The notes under the pieces: generated by a model
The model's database searches: none
What the model was told of the DNA's origin: nothing
What the model saw: only the letters and a program-made list of their open reading frames with translations
Source of the DNA: an uncultured Tenacibaculum sp.
GTDB lineage: Bacteria; Bacteroidota; Bacteroidia; Flavobacteriales; Flavobacteriaceae
Assembly (NCBI GenBank): GCA_947496185.1
Contig: CANMCD010000009.1
Location: 1-64,000, forward strand
Reading direction: 5' to 3'
DNA: 64,000 bases
Shown: positions 27,538 through 35,987 of the stretch, one piece after another
Layout of the letters: every line of letters starts with the position of its first letter
Position numbering within the stretch: position 1 is the stretch's first letter
Translations under genes and position numbers: made by a program

Positions 27538-29535
27538 ATGAAAAAAACTATAATTATAATTGCCTTTTTAACAATTATAAGTAATGTTGTTATGGCACAA
27601 ACCAAGAAAGACAGTTTACCTGGAGACACCTCATTACCTTCTTCTTTAAAAGAACTTAAAGAGCTGGCTTCTTTTGATAAAGGAAAATACAACTATAAAG
27701 TTGAGGATTACTTTGAAAAACCCAAACAAAGTTCCTTCCAATTTTCTCCTAATGGACTTTATTTGTCTTATAGAGAAAAAGATGAGAATGGGAAAAAGCA
27801 TGTGTATATTAAAAATACAACTACCAATAAAGTAACTAAGGTTCTAGAAGAAAAAGAAGAACTTATCAGAGGTTATTTTTGGGCAAATAATCAACGGTTA
27901 GTATACGTCAAAGACAAAGGAGGTAATGAGAATTATCGCTTATTTGCAGTTGATTTAGACGGTAAAAATCAAACCGAATTAACCCCTTACGATAAAGTAA
28001 AAGTTCGTATCCTGAACTCTTTAAAAGATCAAAAAGATTTCATGATTATCAGTATGAATAAAGATAATCCACAAATATTTGAACCTTATAAAATCAATAT
28101 TACCAACGGAAAATTAGAAAAATTATTTGAAAATAAATCTACTCAAAACCCTATAACAGGGTATGATTTTGACAAAGAAGGAAATTTACGTGCTTATACT
28201 CAACAAGACAATGGTACTGACTACATTCTATACTACAAAAACCTCGAAACTAATGCTTTTGAAAAAATTATAAAAACCTCATGGAAAAAGAGTTTTAGCA
28301 TTATCGCTTTTGATTATCAATCTAACAATCCTAACCTAGCTTATGTCAAGACCAACATAGAAAGTAATACTAGTGAAATAGTACTATATGACTTCAAGCT
28401 AAAAAAGATTATCAAGAAAATATACAACAATCCAACATTTGATGTTGGTGGCTTATCTAGATCAAGAAAAAGAGGCTATGAAATCGACTATTTTTATCAT
28501 ACTGGAGAAAAATCAGTTGTTGTTCCTGTAAGTGATTCTTATAAAAAACTACACAACAAACTTACTCAAAAATTTGGTCATGAGAATTTCAGCATCACTG
28601 ATGAAACAGATAATGAAGATAAATTCTTAATTTATGTTTATAGTGATAAAATATACGGAATCTACTACCTATATGACACCCAAAAAGGTACTATCAAAGA
28701 ACTGTTAAACCTAATGCCTAATCTTAATCCAAAAGATATGGCAGAAATCAAACCTATAAAATTCACCTCAAGAGATGGATTGTTATTACATGGATACTTA
28801 ACAATTCCTAAAGAGGCAAAAAACGGAAAAAAAGTACCCTTGATTATTAATCCACATGGCGGTCCTTATGGCCCTAGAGATTACTGGGGATTCAATCCTG
28901 AATCGCAATTATTTGCCAGTAGAGGCTATGCAACACTCCAAGTAAACTACAGAGGCTCTGGAGGCTACGGAAACAAGCTTTATTTAGCTGGCAGTAAACA
29001 AATCGGACGTAAAATGTTGGACGATTTAGAAGATGGTGTAGCTTATGTCAAAACACTAAATCTAATTGACAATAATAAAATAGCCATTTATGGGGCTAGT
29101 TATGGCGGTTTAGCTACTTTAGGTAGCTTAGTAAAAACCCCTGATCTATACACTTGTGGTGTTGACTATGTGGGGGTTTCAAATTTATTTACATTCGTTA
29201 ACTCTTTCCCAGCTTATTGGAAGCCCTATATGAAACAATTTTATGAGCAATGGTATGACATGGAAAACGAAGACGAAAAGAAAATAATGGAAGAAGTATC
29301 ACCTGCCTTGCATGTAGATAAAATTACTAAGCCCATTTTTGTTATACAAGGAGCCAACGATCCAAGGGTAAATATTAACGAGTCTGATCAAATAGTTACC
29401 AATTTACGAAAAAGAGGCTTTGATGTCCCTTATATGGTAAAATATAACGAAGGACATGGTTTTAGCCATGAAGAGAACAGAATAGCACTGTATAAAGCTA
29501 TGATGGGATTCTTTGCTAAGAATTTAAAAAATTAG
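27538..29535 (+). CDS. S9 family peptidase (tandem copy 1)
   Basis: A 665-residue exported prolyl-oligopeptidase-type serine peptidase. A signal peptide ends near VVMAQ (residue 21). A beta-propeller-like domain (about 60-400) limits access to the C-terminal alpha/beta-hydrolase domain. The triad is Ser521 (GASYGG), Asp608 (GANDPRVNI) and His640 (EGHGFSHE). It likely trims peptides in the periplasm. It is followed by its own terminator and a close paralogue in the same direction. The pair is one tandem duplication, since the flanking terminators are also alike. Confidence 0.93.
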   Translation: MKKTIIIIAFLTIISNVVMAQTKKDSLPGDTSLPSSLKELKELASFDKGKYNYKVEDYFEKPKQSSFQFSPNGLYLSYREKDENGKKHVYIKNTTTNKVTKVLEEKEELIRGYFWANNQRLVYVKDKGGNENYRLFAVDLDGKNQTELTPYDKVKVRILNSLKDQKDFMIISMNKDNPQIFEPYKINITNGKLEKLFENKSTQNPITGYDFDKEGNLRAYTQQDNGTDYILYYKNLETNAFEKIIKTSWKKSFSIIAFDYQSNNPNLAYVKTNIESNTSEIVLYDFKLKKIIKKIYNNPTFDVGGLSRSRKRGYEIDYFYHTGEKSVVVPVSDSYKKLHNKLTQKFGHENFSITDETDNEDKFLIYVYSDKIYGIYYLYDTQKGTIKELLNLMPNLNPKDMAEIKPIKFTSRDGLLLHGYLTIPKEAKNGKKVPLIINPHGGPYGPRDYWGFNPESQLFASRGYATLQVNYRGSGGYGNKLYLAGSKQIGRKMLDDLEDGVAYVKTLNLIDNNKIAIYGASYGGLATLGSLVKTPDLYTCGVDYVGVSNLFTFVNSFPAYWKPYMKQFYEQWYDMENEDEKKIMEEVSPALHVDKITKPIFVIQGANDPRVNINESDQIVTNLRKRGFDVPYMVKYNEGHGFSHEENRIALYKAMMGFFAKNLKN

Positions 29536-29592
29536 ACAACCATTTTGTAACATCCTAAAATCAGTTACAGTTTTAATTAGGATTAAAATTAT

Positions 29593-29619
29593 AAAAAGCT
29601 GCCTTTTTGGTAGCTTTTT
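29593..29619 (+). terminator. Terminator after S9 peptidase copy 1
   Basis: An 11-base stem (29593-29603 with 29609-29619, one G-T pair), TTTTT loop and T run. It is nearly identical to the terminator after the second copy. Confidence 0.8.
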
Positions 29620-29752
29620 TTATAATTTTTAGTCAACCCGAATTATATATTCGATTTTAATCAATACTTAGTAAAAAAAACAATTAACCTACTATTAACA
29701 AGTAATAGGCAAAAAAAAACTAATATTGATTTTAACTATAACTTAGAAAAAC

Positions 29753-31744
29753 ATGAAGAAAAATTCATTACTTCTCACATTATTTTGTGCTGTTATTTAT
29801 ACTGCGATAGCACAAAAAAAAACGGGTAAATTACCGGGAGACACTTCACTACCCACTACTAATGAAGAATTAAAAAAATTAGCATCTTTTGATAAAGAGC
29901 AATACAAATACAATGTTGAGGACTATTTTAAAAAACCAAAACAAAGTGCTTTTCAGTTTTCTCCAGACGGAATTTACCTATCCTATAGAGAAAAAGATAA
30001 AAACGGAAAAAATCATGTATATATTAAAAATACAACTACCAATAAAGTAACTAAAGCCTTAGAAGAAAAAGAAGAGCTTATCAGAGGTTATTTTTGGGCA
30101 AATAATCAACGGTTAGTATACATTAAAGACAAAGGAGGTAATGAAAATTATCAATTATTTGCAGTTGATCTGGACGGTAATAACCACATAGAACTAACAC
30201 CTTTCAAAGGAGTAAAGGCACGTATTCTAAATCCTTTAAAGGATCAAAAAGACTTTATGATTGTCAATATAAACAAAGATAATCCACAAATATTTGAACC
30301 TTATAAAATCAACATTACCAACGGAAAATTAGAAAAGCTATTTAAAAATAAATCTACTCAAAACCCAATTATAGGGTATAGTTTTGATAAAGACGGTAAC
30401 TTAAGAGCCTATACACAACAAGAAAATGGAGTGAACAATATTCTTTATTACAAAATAAATGACACCTTCCAAAAAGTGATCAAAACGTCATGGAAGCATA
30501 ACTTTTATATCATAGCGTTTGATTATACGTCAAAAAACAAAGATTTAGCCTATGTTAAAACAAACTTGGAGAGCAATACTGATGAAATTGTACTATATGA
30601 CTTCAAATTAAAAAAAATTGTCAAGAAAGTATACAACAACGAAACATTTGATGTTGGAGGTTTATCTCAATCAAGAAAAAGAGGCTATGAAATAGATTTC
30701 TTCTACCATTCTGCAGAAAAACCTGTAGTAGTTCCTGTAAGTGAGTTTTATAAAAACTTACACGCAAGACTAACTAAAGAGTTTACTCATGAAAACTTTC
30801 GTATTGTCAACAGAACAGACAATGAAGATAAGTTTTTGATCTATGTGTCAAGTGATAAAATTTATGGTATTTACTATTTATATGACACAAAAAAAGGCAC
30901 TATAAAAAAACTATTAAATACCATGCCTAATCTGAACCCTGAAGATATGGTTGAAATGAGACCTATCAAGTTTACTTCAAGAGACGGATTGACAATTCAT
31001 GGTTATTTAACCGTACCTAAGCAAGTTAAACAAAAAAAGAAAGTTCCTTTAATTGTATATCCACACGGTGGGCCTTACGGACCAAGAGATCGATGGAGGT
31101 TCAGTCCAACGTCACAATTATTTGCTAGTCGTGGCTATGCTACGTTACAAATAAACTTTAGAGGGTCTGGAGGGTATGGTAAAAAACATCGTGAAGCCGG
31201 GTACAAGCAAGTTGGAAGAAAAATGTTAGACGATTTGGAAGATGGGGTAGCCTATGTAAAAAGCTTAGGCTTTATTAAGGAAAATAAAATAGCTATTTAT
31301 GGAATAAGCTATGGAGGATTGGCAACCCTTGGAGGATTGATAAAAACTCCAGACTTATATACTTGTGGTGTTGATTATGTTGGTGTAAGTAACCTTCTTA
31401 CTATATTTAAATTAATGCCTGCATATTGGGAGCCTTATAGAAAAATGATTTATGAACAATGGTATGACGTAGAAAATGCAGCAGAGAAAAAAATAATGGA
31501 AGAAGTGTCACCTGCTCTAAATGCTGATAAAATTACCAAGCCTGTTTTTGTTATTCAAGGAGCTAACGACCCAAGGGTTAACATCAATGAATCTGACCAA
31601 ATAGTTACCAACCTACGTAAAAAAGGATTTGATGTTCCTTATATGGTAAAGTATAACGAAGGACATGGTTTCCATCATGAAGACAACATGATAGACGCTT
31701 ATAAAACCATGATGGGATTCTTTGCTAAAAATCTAAAAAATTAG
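29753..31744 (+). CDS. S9 family peptidase (tandem copy 2)
   Basis: A 663-residue paralogue of the preceding peptidase, alike over the whole length with identical runs such as LEEKEELIRGYFWANNQRL. A signal peptide ends near TAIAQ (residue 20). The triad is conserved: Ser519 in GISYGG, then GANDPRVNI and EGHGFHHE. The main differences are in surface loops and in the segment after the active site (TIFKLMPAYWEPYRKM against TFVNSFPAYWKPYMKQ), which may alter specificity. It has its own upstream region and terminator. Confidence 0.93.
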   Translation: MKKNSLLLTLFCAVIYTAIAQKKTGKLPGDTSLPTTNEELKKLASFDKEQYKYNVEDYFKKPKQSAFQFSPDGIYLSYREKDKNGKNHVYIKNTTTNKVTKALEEKEELIRGYFWANNQRLVYIKDKGGNENYQLFAVDLDGNNHIELTPFKGVKARILNPLKDQKDFMIVNINKDNPQIFEPYKINITNGKLEKLFKNKSTQNPIIGYSFDKDGNLRAYTQQENGVNNILYYKINDTFQKVIKTSWKHNFYIIAFDYTSKNKDLAYVKTNLESNTDEIVLYDFKLKKIVKKVYNNETFDVGGLSQSRKRGYEIDFFYHSAEKPVVVPVSEFYKNLHARLTKEFTHENFRIVNRTDNEDKFLIYVSSDKIYGIYYLYDTKKGTIKKLLNTMPNLNPEDMVEMRPIKFTSRDGLTIHGYLTVPKQVKQKKKVPLIVYPHGGPYGPRDRWRFSPTSQLFASRGYATLQINFRGSGGYGKKHREAGYKQVGRKMLDDLEDGVAYVKSLGFIKENKIAIYGISYGGLATLGGLIKTPDLYTCGVDYVGVSNLLTIFKLMPAYWEPYRKMIYEQWYDVENAAEKKIMEEVSPALNADKITKPVFVIQGANDPRVNINESDQIVTNLRKKGFDVPYMVKYNEGHGFHHEDNMIDAYKTMMGFFAKNLKN

Positions 31745-31764
31745 ATAAGCATTTATCCTATTAT

Positions 31765-31791
31765 AAAAAGCTGCCTTTTTGGTGGCTTTTT
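31765..31791 (+). terminator. Terminator after S9 peptidase copy 2
   Basis: Same hairpin as after copy 1 (arms 31765-31775 and 31781-31791, TTTTT loop, T run), with one substitution. It marks the 3' limit of the duplicated unit. Confidence 0.8.
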
Positions 31792-31818
31792 TTCTTTGAC
31801 ATCCTATCAAAAATAATC

Positions 31819-31849
31819 TTGGTCAAAAAAAAACTATTTAATAGCTTTG
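31819..31849 (+). promoter_or_regulatory. Promoter of the ABC permease gene (leaderless)
   Basis: TTG (31819-31821), a 20-base spacer and TAGCTTTG (31842-31849). Only four bases separate the -7 box from the ATG at 31854, so the mRNA is expected to start at or beside the start codon. Confidence 0.65.
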
Positions 31850-31853
31850 ATTA

Positions 31854-32921
31854 ATGGTTTATTTAGGTTCAGCTGCCACTAAATTTAAGAAAAACAAAAC
31901 TGGGCTTGTTAGTTTAGGTTATATAGTATTTTGTGGATTTATCGCTATCTTTTGTTATTTATTTGCTCCTGATCACAGCAGCAATGCTAATCAGATGCAT
32001 ATTGAAATTCATTCTAAACCTCCTGGGTTTACCACTAAAATCCTACATATCCCTTCACAAAAAACTATCGAACAAAGTTGGTTATCAAAAATCTTTTATG
32101 GAGAAAAAAATAGTGCTACAGAAATTCCTATTACCTCATATTCTTTAACTGAAAAACAGCTAGAATACACGCAATTCTCAAATCACCAAACAAAACAAAT
32201 TCCTATTACAGCTTTTGAAGAAACTCCGACAAGTTATATAGAAGACAAAACTTTTTGGTTTGGCACCGATAAATATGGTCGTGACCTTCTCAGTCGACTT
32301 TTAATAGGCACTAGAATTTCATTTTTTATCGGATTTGTAGCCGTTTTTATTTCGCTAATCATTGGAATACCTTTAGGAGCTATTGCAGGCTATTTTGGAG
32401 GGAAAATTGATACTTTTATCATGTGGATTATCAATATTACTTGGTCTATTCCAACACTTTTACTTGTAATTGCCATCACATTAGCCTTAGGAAAAGGTTT
32501 TTGGCAAGTTTTTATTGCAGTCGGCCTTACTATGTGGGTTGAAGTTGCTAGGGTTGTCAGAGGACAGGTAATCACTACCAAAGAACAACAATATGTCGAA
32601 GCAGCCAAAGCTTTGGGTTTTTCTGATTTTCGAATTTTATTTAAACATATACTTCCCAATATTATCACTCCAATCATTGTTATATCAGCCGCTAACTTTG
32701 CTGCTGCTATTCTCATAGAAAGTGGTCTTAGCTTTCTTGGTATTGGCGCACAACCTCCGACGCCTTCTTGGGGAGCAATTATTAAAAACCATTATAATTA
32801 TATCATCCTAGGAAAACCATATTTAGCCTTACTTCCCGGCCTAGCTATTATGAGTTTAGTAATGGCATTCATGTTATTAGGGAATGCTATTAGAGACACC
32901 TTAGATGTAAAAACAACATAA
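31854..32921 (+). CDS. Dipeptide/oligopeptide-type ABC permease (DppC/OppC)
   Basis: A 355-residue inner-membrane permease of the peptide/nickel ABC importer class. After the first helix (about 18-36), a roughly 100-residue extracytoplasmic insert precedes the sequence WFGTDKYGRDLLSRLLIG, which is diagnostic for DppC. The EAA-type loop is EAAKALGFSDFRILFKHILPN (about 248-268), and five further helices follow. No partner permease, ATPase or binding protein is adjacent, so it must pair with subunits encoded elsewhere. It follows two S9 peptidases, a suggestive but unproven link to peptide use. Confidence 0.92.
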   Translation: MVYLGSAATKFKKNKTGLVSLGYIVFCGFIAIFCYLFAPDHSSNANQMHIEIHSKPPGFTTKILHIPSQKTIEQSWLSKIFYGEKNSATEIPITSYSLTEKQLEYTQFSNHQTKQIPITAFEETPTSYIEDKTFWFGTDKYGRDLLSRLLIGTRISFFIGFVAVFISLIIGIPLGAIAGYFGGKIDTFIMWIINITWSIPTLLLVIAITLALGKGFWQVFIAVGLTMWVEVARVVRGQVITTKEQQYVEAAKALGFSDFRILFKHILPNIITPIIVISAANFAAAILIESGLSFLGIGAQPPTPSWGAIIKNHYNYIILGKPYLALLPGLAIMSLVMAFMLLGNAIRDTLDVKTT

Positions 32922-32969
32922 AAAAAACACCTTTTATTTTTGTCAAGGGGAACAAAAAAGGTGTTTTTT
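32922..32969 (+). terminator. Terminator after the ABC permease gene
   Basis: The arms AAAAAACACCTTTT (32922-32935) and AAAAAGGTGTTTTTT (about 32955-32969) enclose a 19-base loop and end in T residues. The next 259 bases up to the thioesterase gene show no coding potential or clear promoter. Confidence 0.75.
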
Positions 32970-33228
32970 TAAAGGGAAAAAACAATATAATAATTAAGGG
33001 ATTCGACTGCAATTTAAACATACATCTCAATTTATTCAGACCTAAATCGTTAAACAGCAGTTTTTTATCGGTAAAACGCATCCTATAAAAGATGATCAAA
33101 ACACTTCGATATTTTTTTCGAAATAACTCAGAACAAAAACAATCCCTAAAATATTCTTAATATCCTTTTTGTACTGTTTAATCAACAATAAATTAACTAA
33201 ATTTACTTCCGAAACTTAATTAATTACT

Positions 33229-33675
33229 ATGAGCTTCAGCGTTACCTTAACTACAAAGTGGGCAGATTTTGATGCCAATATTCACATGCGACACACCGCT
33301 TATAATGATTATGCAGCGGAGGCAAGAATACGTTTTTTCAAAAGTAGAGGAATAACCATTAAAGACTTTACAACTGAAAAAATAGGACCTATTTTATTTG
33401 AAGAAAACACCAAGTTTCTAAAAGAGATACACATAGGTGAAGACATCACGGTAAACTTAAAATTAGTAGCAGTATCCGATAATAAAGAACGATGGAAAAT
33501 TCAAAATGAAATTTTTAATGAAAGAGGAGAACTATCGGCTATAGTAACTATATACGGAGCATGGCTTGATCTAATAAAACGTAAATTAACCGTACCTCCT
33601 GAAAAATTCAAATCTGCATTTAATAATGTTGAAAAAACGGAAAATTTCCATAAAATAATTACAGATAAAAAATAA
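33229..33675 (+). CDS. Hotdog-fold acyl-CoA thioesterase
   Basis: A 148-residue single hotdog domain of the 4HBT/YbgC-like class that hydrolyses acyl-CoA thioesters. The N-terminal active-site region WADFDANIHMRHTAYNDYAA replaces the usual D-x-x-G-H-x-N with D-x-N-x-H-M-R, a variation seen in this subgroup. A long central helix and VNLKLVAVSDNKERWKIQNE strands follow. Substrate unknown. Monocistronic. A 26-base hairpin region follows the gene. Confidence 0.8.
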   Translation: MSFSVTLTTKWADFDANIHMRHTAYNDYAAEARIRFFKSRGITIKDFTTEKIGPILFEENTKFLKEIHIGEDITVNLKLVAVSDNKERWKIQNEIFNERGELSAIVTIYGAWLDLIKRKLTVPPEKFKSAFNNVEKTENFHKIITDKK

Positions 33676-33710
33676 AAGGTATACTAAAAGTAACTACCCT
33701 AAAATCAATA

Positions 33711-33744
33711 AACCACCTAACAATTTTTAATTATTGAGGTGGTT
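33711..33744. terminator. Hairpin between the thioesterase and methyltransferase genes
   Basis: The arms AACCACCT (33711-33718) and AGGTGGTT (33737-33744) with further partial pairing inside. The T tract is poor, so it is either a weak bidirectional terminator or a repeat-derived hairpin. The preceding motif ACTACCYTAAAATCAA recurs at 43234. Confidence 0.5.
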
Positions 33745-33799
33745 CTGATATAATATTATTATAAGGTCAAAACAATCATCTATTGAAATAAATTTACTT

Positions 33800-34520
33800 C
33801 TATAAAGCCTCTTTAAAGCTCATAATTATAAATGGAGAATATAGCTTATTCTCTTCTATACCATCAATTGATATGTCTTTTACCTCATTAAACTTTGTCA
33901 TCTGAAAACCTTCTTCTATAAATAGGTTTAGGGTATGCGTTAAATTCCAATGAAAATCCTGAAAGGTCACTGAATCACCGCCTTTATCTTTCATTTTCAC
34001 TTCATACACTTCTCCATTATTAAAGTAATTCATTTCACCTTGTTCTGTATAACTGGTATAAAAAGGAAGGTATTCATACTGTCTAAAACAAGGATGTGTG
34101 ATAACAACTATTAACTCACCATTTTTGTTGAGTGCTTTTTTCACTGTTCTTAAGATTTCTTTTTTCTTAGAGACATCTTCTATACACATTAACACCAAAC
34201 TTAATAAGGCAACATCATAATATGACTCTTTAATTTCAGCACTATCAAAAAGGAAATTACAGTTTTTATCGTTTAACCTTACTTTCGTCTTTTTTTAGCT
34301 CTTCTCCGTTAATATCAAATAAATCTCTTTCGATCGTATCGTCAATCATTTGATGAATAAATCCATCGCCACATCCAAAATCTAAAAGGGTTTGTGGTTG
34401 ATAGCCCTCAATTTGTTTAGCTATTATTGGTTGAATTGTTTTTTGCTCAGCATTTGCCATTTCATAAAACGATGCCACACTTTTAGTCTTCCAAAACGCT
34501 GTTATTTTAGTAGTATCCAT
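33800..34520 (-). pseudogene. Class I SAM-dependent methyltransferase, frameshifted
   Basis: Two minus-strand frames form one methyltransferase of about 239 residues. The first part (34520-34266) holds the SAM-binding motif TLLDFGCGDGFIHQM. The second (from about 34290 to 33800) continues in the +1 frame through FLFDSAEIKESYYDVALLSL, LMCIEDVSKKKEILRTVKKAL (motif III region) and a C-terminal beta sheet. The frames switch at the T7 run 34290-34296 (A7 on the coding strand). Removing one base gives an uninterrupted protein. The tail alone (33800-34198, 132 residues) would lack the cofactor site. True decay or a homopolymer sequencing error. Confidence 0.82.
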
Positions 34521-34677
34521 TTTTATATTTTAGTTTGTTTGTATCGCTTCAAAAATAACAAAAATGGTCTTTATGGCTCGTTATGGGATACGATTATGAG
34601 AACTATCGATCAATGAAGTTTTTATACTATTTCTAGATTTCTTTTTTAAAAAGAAAAAATTATTTATCACAAAAAGA

Positions 34678-34707
34678 CAAAACCGAGCTCGTATCAACTC
34701 GGTTTTG
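34678..34707. terminator. Bidirectional terminator
   Basis: A perfect 10-base stem CAAAACCGAG/CTCGGTTTTG (34678-34687 with 34698-34707) and a 10-base loop. It lies 25 bases beyond the stop of the minus-strand beta-helix lipoprotein gene. Confidence 0.75.
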
Positions 34708-34731
34708 AATAATCAAATAAATTGGCGGTTA

Positions 34732-35904
34732 TTAGAAATTATAACCAGTCCATGAAAAAACAGAATTATCACCTCCTCCAGAATTACCACTTATTATTAC
34801 AACGGTAGCATTTCCTGTAGTGGTGTTTTTATTATCACTTATGTCTAATCCATTACTTACATTCGCTACTGCCTCAATATCGGTATGATCACTTGCACTA
34901 CCTTTTCCATCAGTCAAATCAATAACATCTGAAAAAGTAGCCCCGCTTCCCGTAGCAATGTATGCATTTGTAATTATAGCTGTTGCGCCTCTTCTAACTT
35001 TAATAGCATCTGACAAACTTACACCGTCACCATTATGAATAATGCTTAATCCATTAATTGTAAAGTTTGATTGATTTATATCCGTTGGCGTATTACCATC
35101 CAAATTACCGTCGGCCTCTATTCCTCTAGGATCGGAAGTAACTGCCGAAAATTGATTTTCTCTAATTCCGTACAAATTAGTACAAGTTCCTGTATATCCC
35201 TGTGTAAAATCAAACATATCATCTTTTGCATTAACAACCAAAATATTCGAAGCATTTACCGTACCTCCAAAAAATTCTATTGCATCATCATCTCCATTTA
35301 AAATAGCAATATTAGAAAGCGTAGTACCGCTTCCCACACCATTTAAGGTTAAGCCATTATGCTCTGCTGAATCATCAATTCTAGCACCTGTATATTCAAT
35401 TTTTACATAATTTAAAATTCCTGAATTATCATCCACTACATCTCCTCCAAAGTAAATAGTTGTATTTACCTCCGTTGCAGCATTGCTTTCTGAATTTGCT
35501 TTTCTGCTCAACGGTGCTTTCCCATTGATAATTATCCCTCCCCAATCTCCTGCTTTAGGATTGGTCGAATTAGACGTAAATTCAATCGGAGCAGTAGCAG
35601 TTCCGTTTGCCATTATTTTCCCTCCTTTTTCTACCATTATATACACATTAGTTCCCCCGGCCAAAGCCTTGATTTTTGCTCCTGCATCAATCGTCAATAC
35701 AGCACCGTCCTTAACAATTAATGCTCCTGTCAAGGTATGGTCTACTCCTGATTTCAGCGTCAAGTTACTAGTCAAGTTTCCTGCTAGATTTTGATTAACG
35801 CCTCCACCAGTTATATTGTCAAGCATATATTGATCATCATTATCCAAAGAACAACCAATGAATAGTAATGAAATAGCCAGTGTAAATACAAAATTTTTTC
35901 TCAT
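34732..35904 (-). CDS. Beta-helix outer-membrane lipoprotein
   Basis: A 390-residue lipoprotein when started at Met35904, which gives a good signal peptide with lipobox Cys18 (LLFIGC). An eight-codon longer start at 35928 is less likely. The mature part is a run of short turns rich in Gly, Asn and Asp (LTIDAGAKIKALAGGTNVYI, GDWGGIIINGKAPL) typical of right-handed parallel beta-helices. It lies directly downstream of a large CarboxypepD_reg TonB receptor on the same strand. Such pairs act together at the surface in Bacteroidota, with the lipoprotein perhaps binding the ligand. The ligand is unknown. Confidence 0.78.
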   Translation of the reverse strand: MRKNFVFTLAISLLFIGCSLDNDDQYMLDNITGGGVNQNLAGNLTSNLTLKSGVDHTLTGALIVKDGAVLTIDAGAKIKALAGGTNVYIMVEKGGKIMANGTATAPIEFTSNSTNPKAGDWGGIIINGKAPLSRKANSESNAATEVNTTIYFGGDVVDDNSGILNYVKIEYTGARIDDSAEHNGLTLNGVGSGTTLSNIAILNGDDDAIEFFGGTVNASNILVVNAKDDMFDFTQGYTGTCTNLYGIRENQFSAVTSDPRGIEADGNLDGNTPTDINQSNFTINGLSIIHNGDGVSLSDAIKVRRGATAIITNAYIATGSGATFSDVIDLTDGKGSASDHTDIEAVANVSNGLDISDNKNTTTGNATVVIISGNSGGGDNSVFSWTGYNF

Positions 35905-35987
35905 TTTAATTTGTGTTTGTTTTGACAATACTTTTAGAAAGTAGCACCAAATTGAGTTTATTAATAGTTATATTGTTATTTTTTAAA

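Noticed and set aside
35071..35794. Two plus-strand frames of 76 and 103 codons
   Set aside because: Antisense to the beta-helix lipoprotein gene, which has a clear signal peptide and family pattern.
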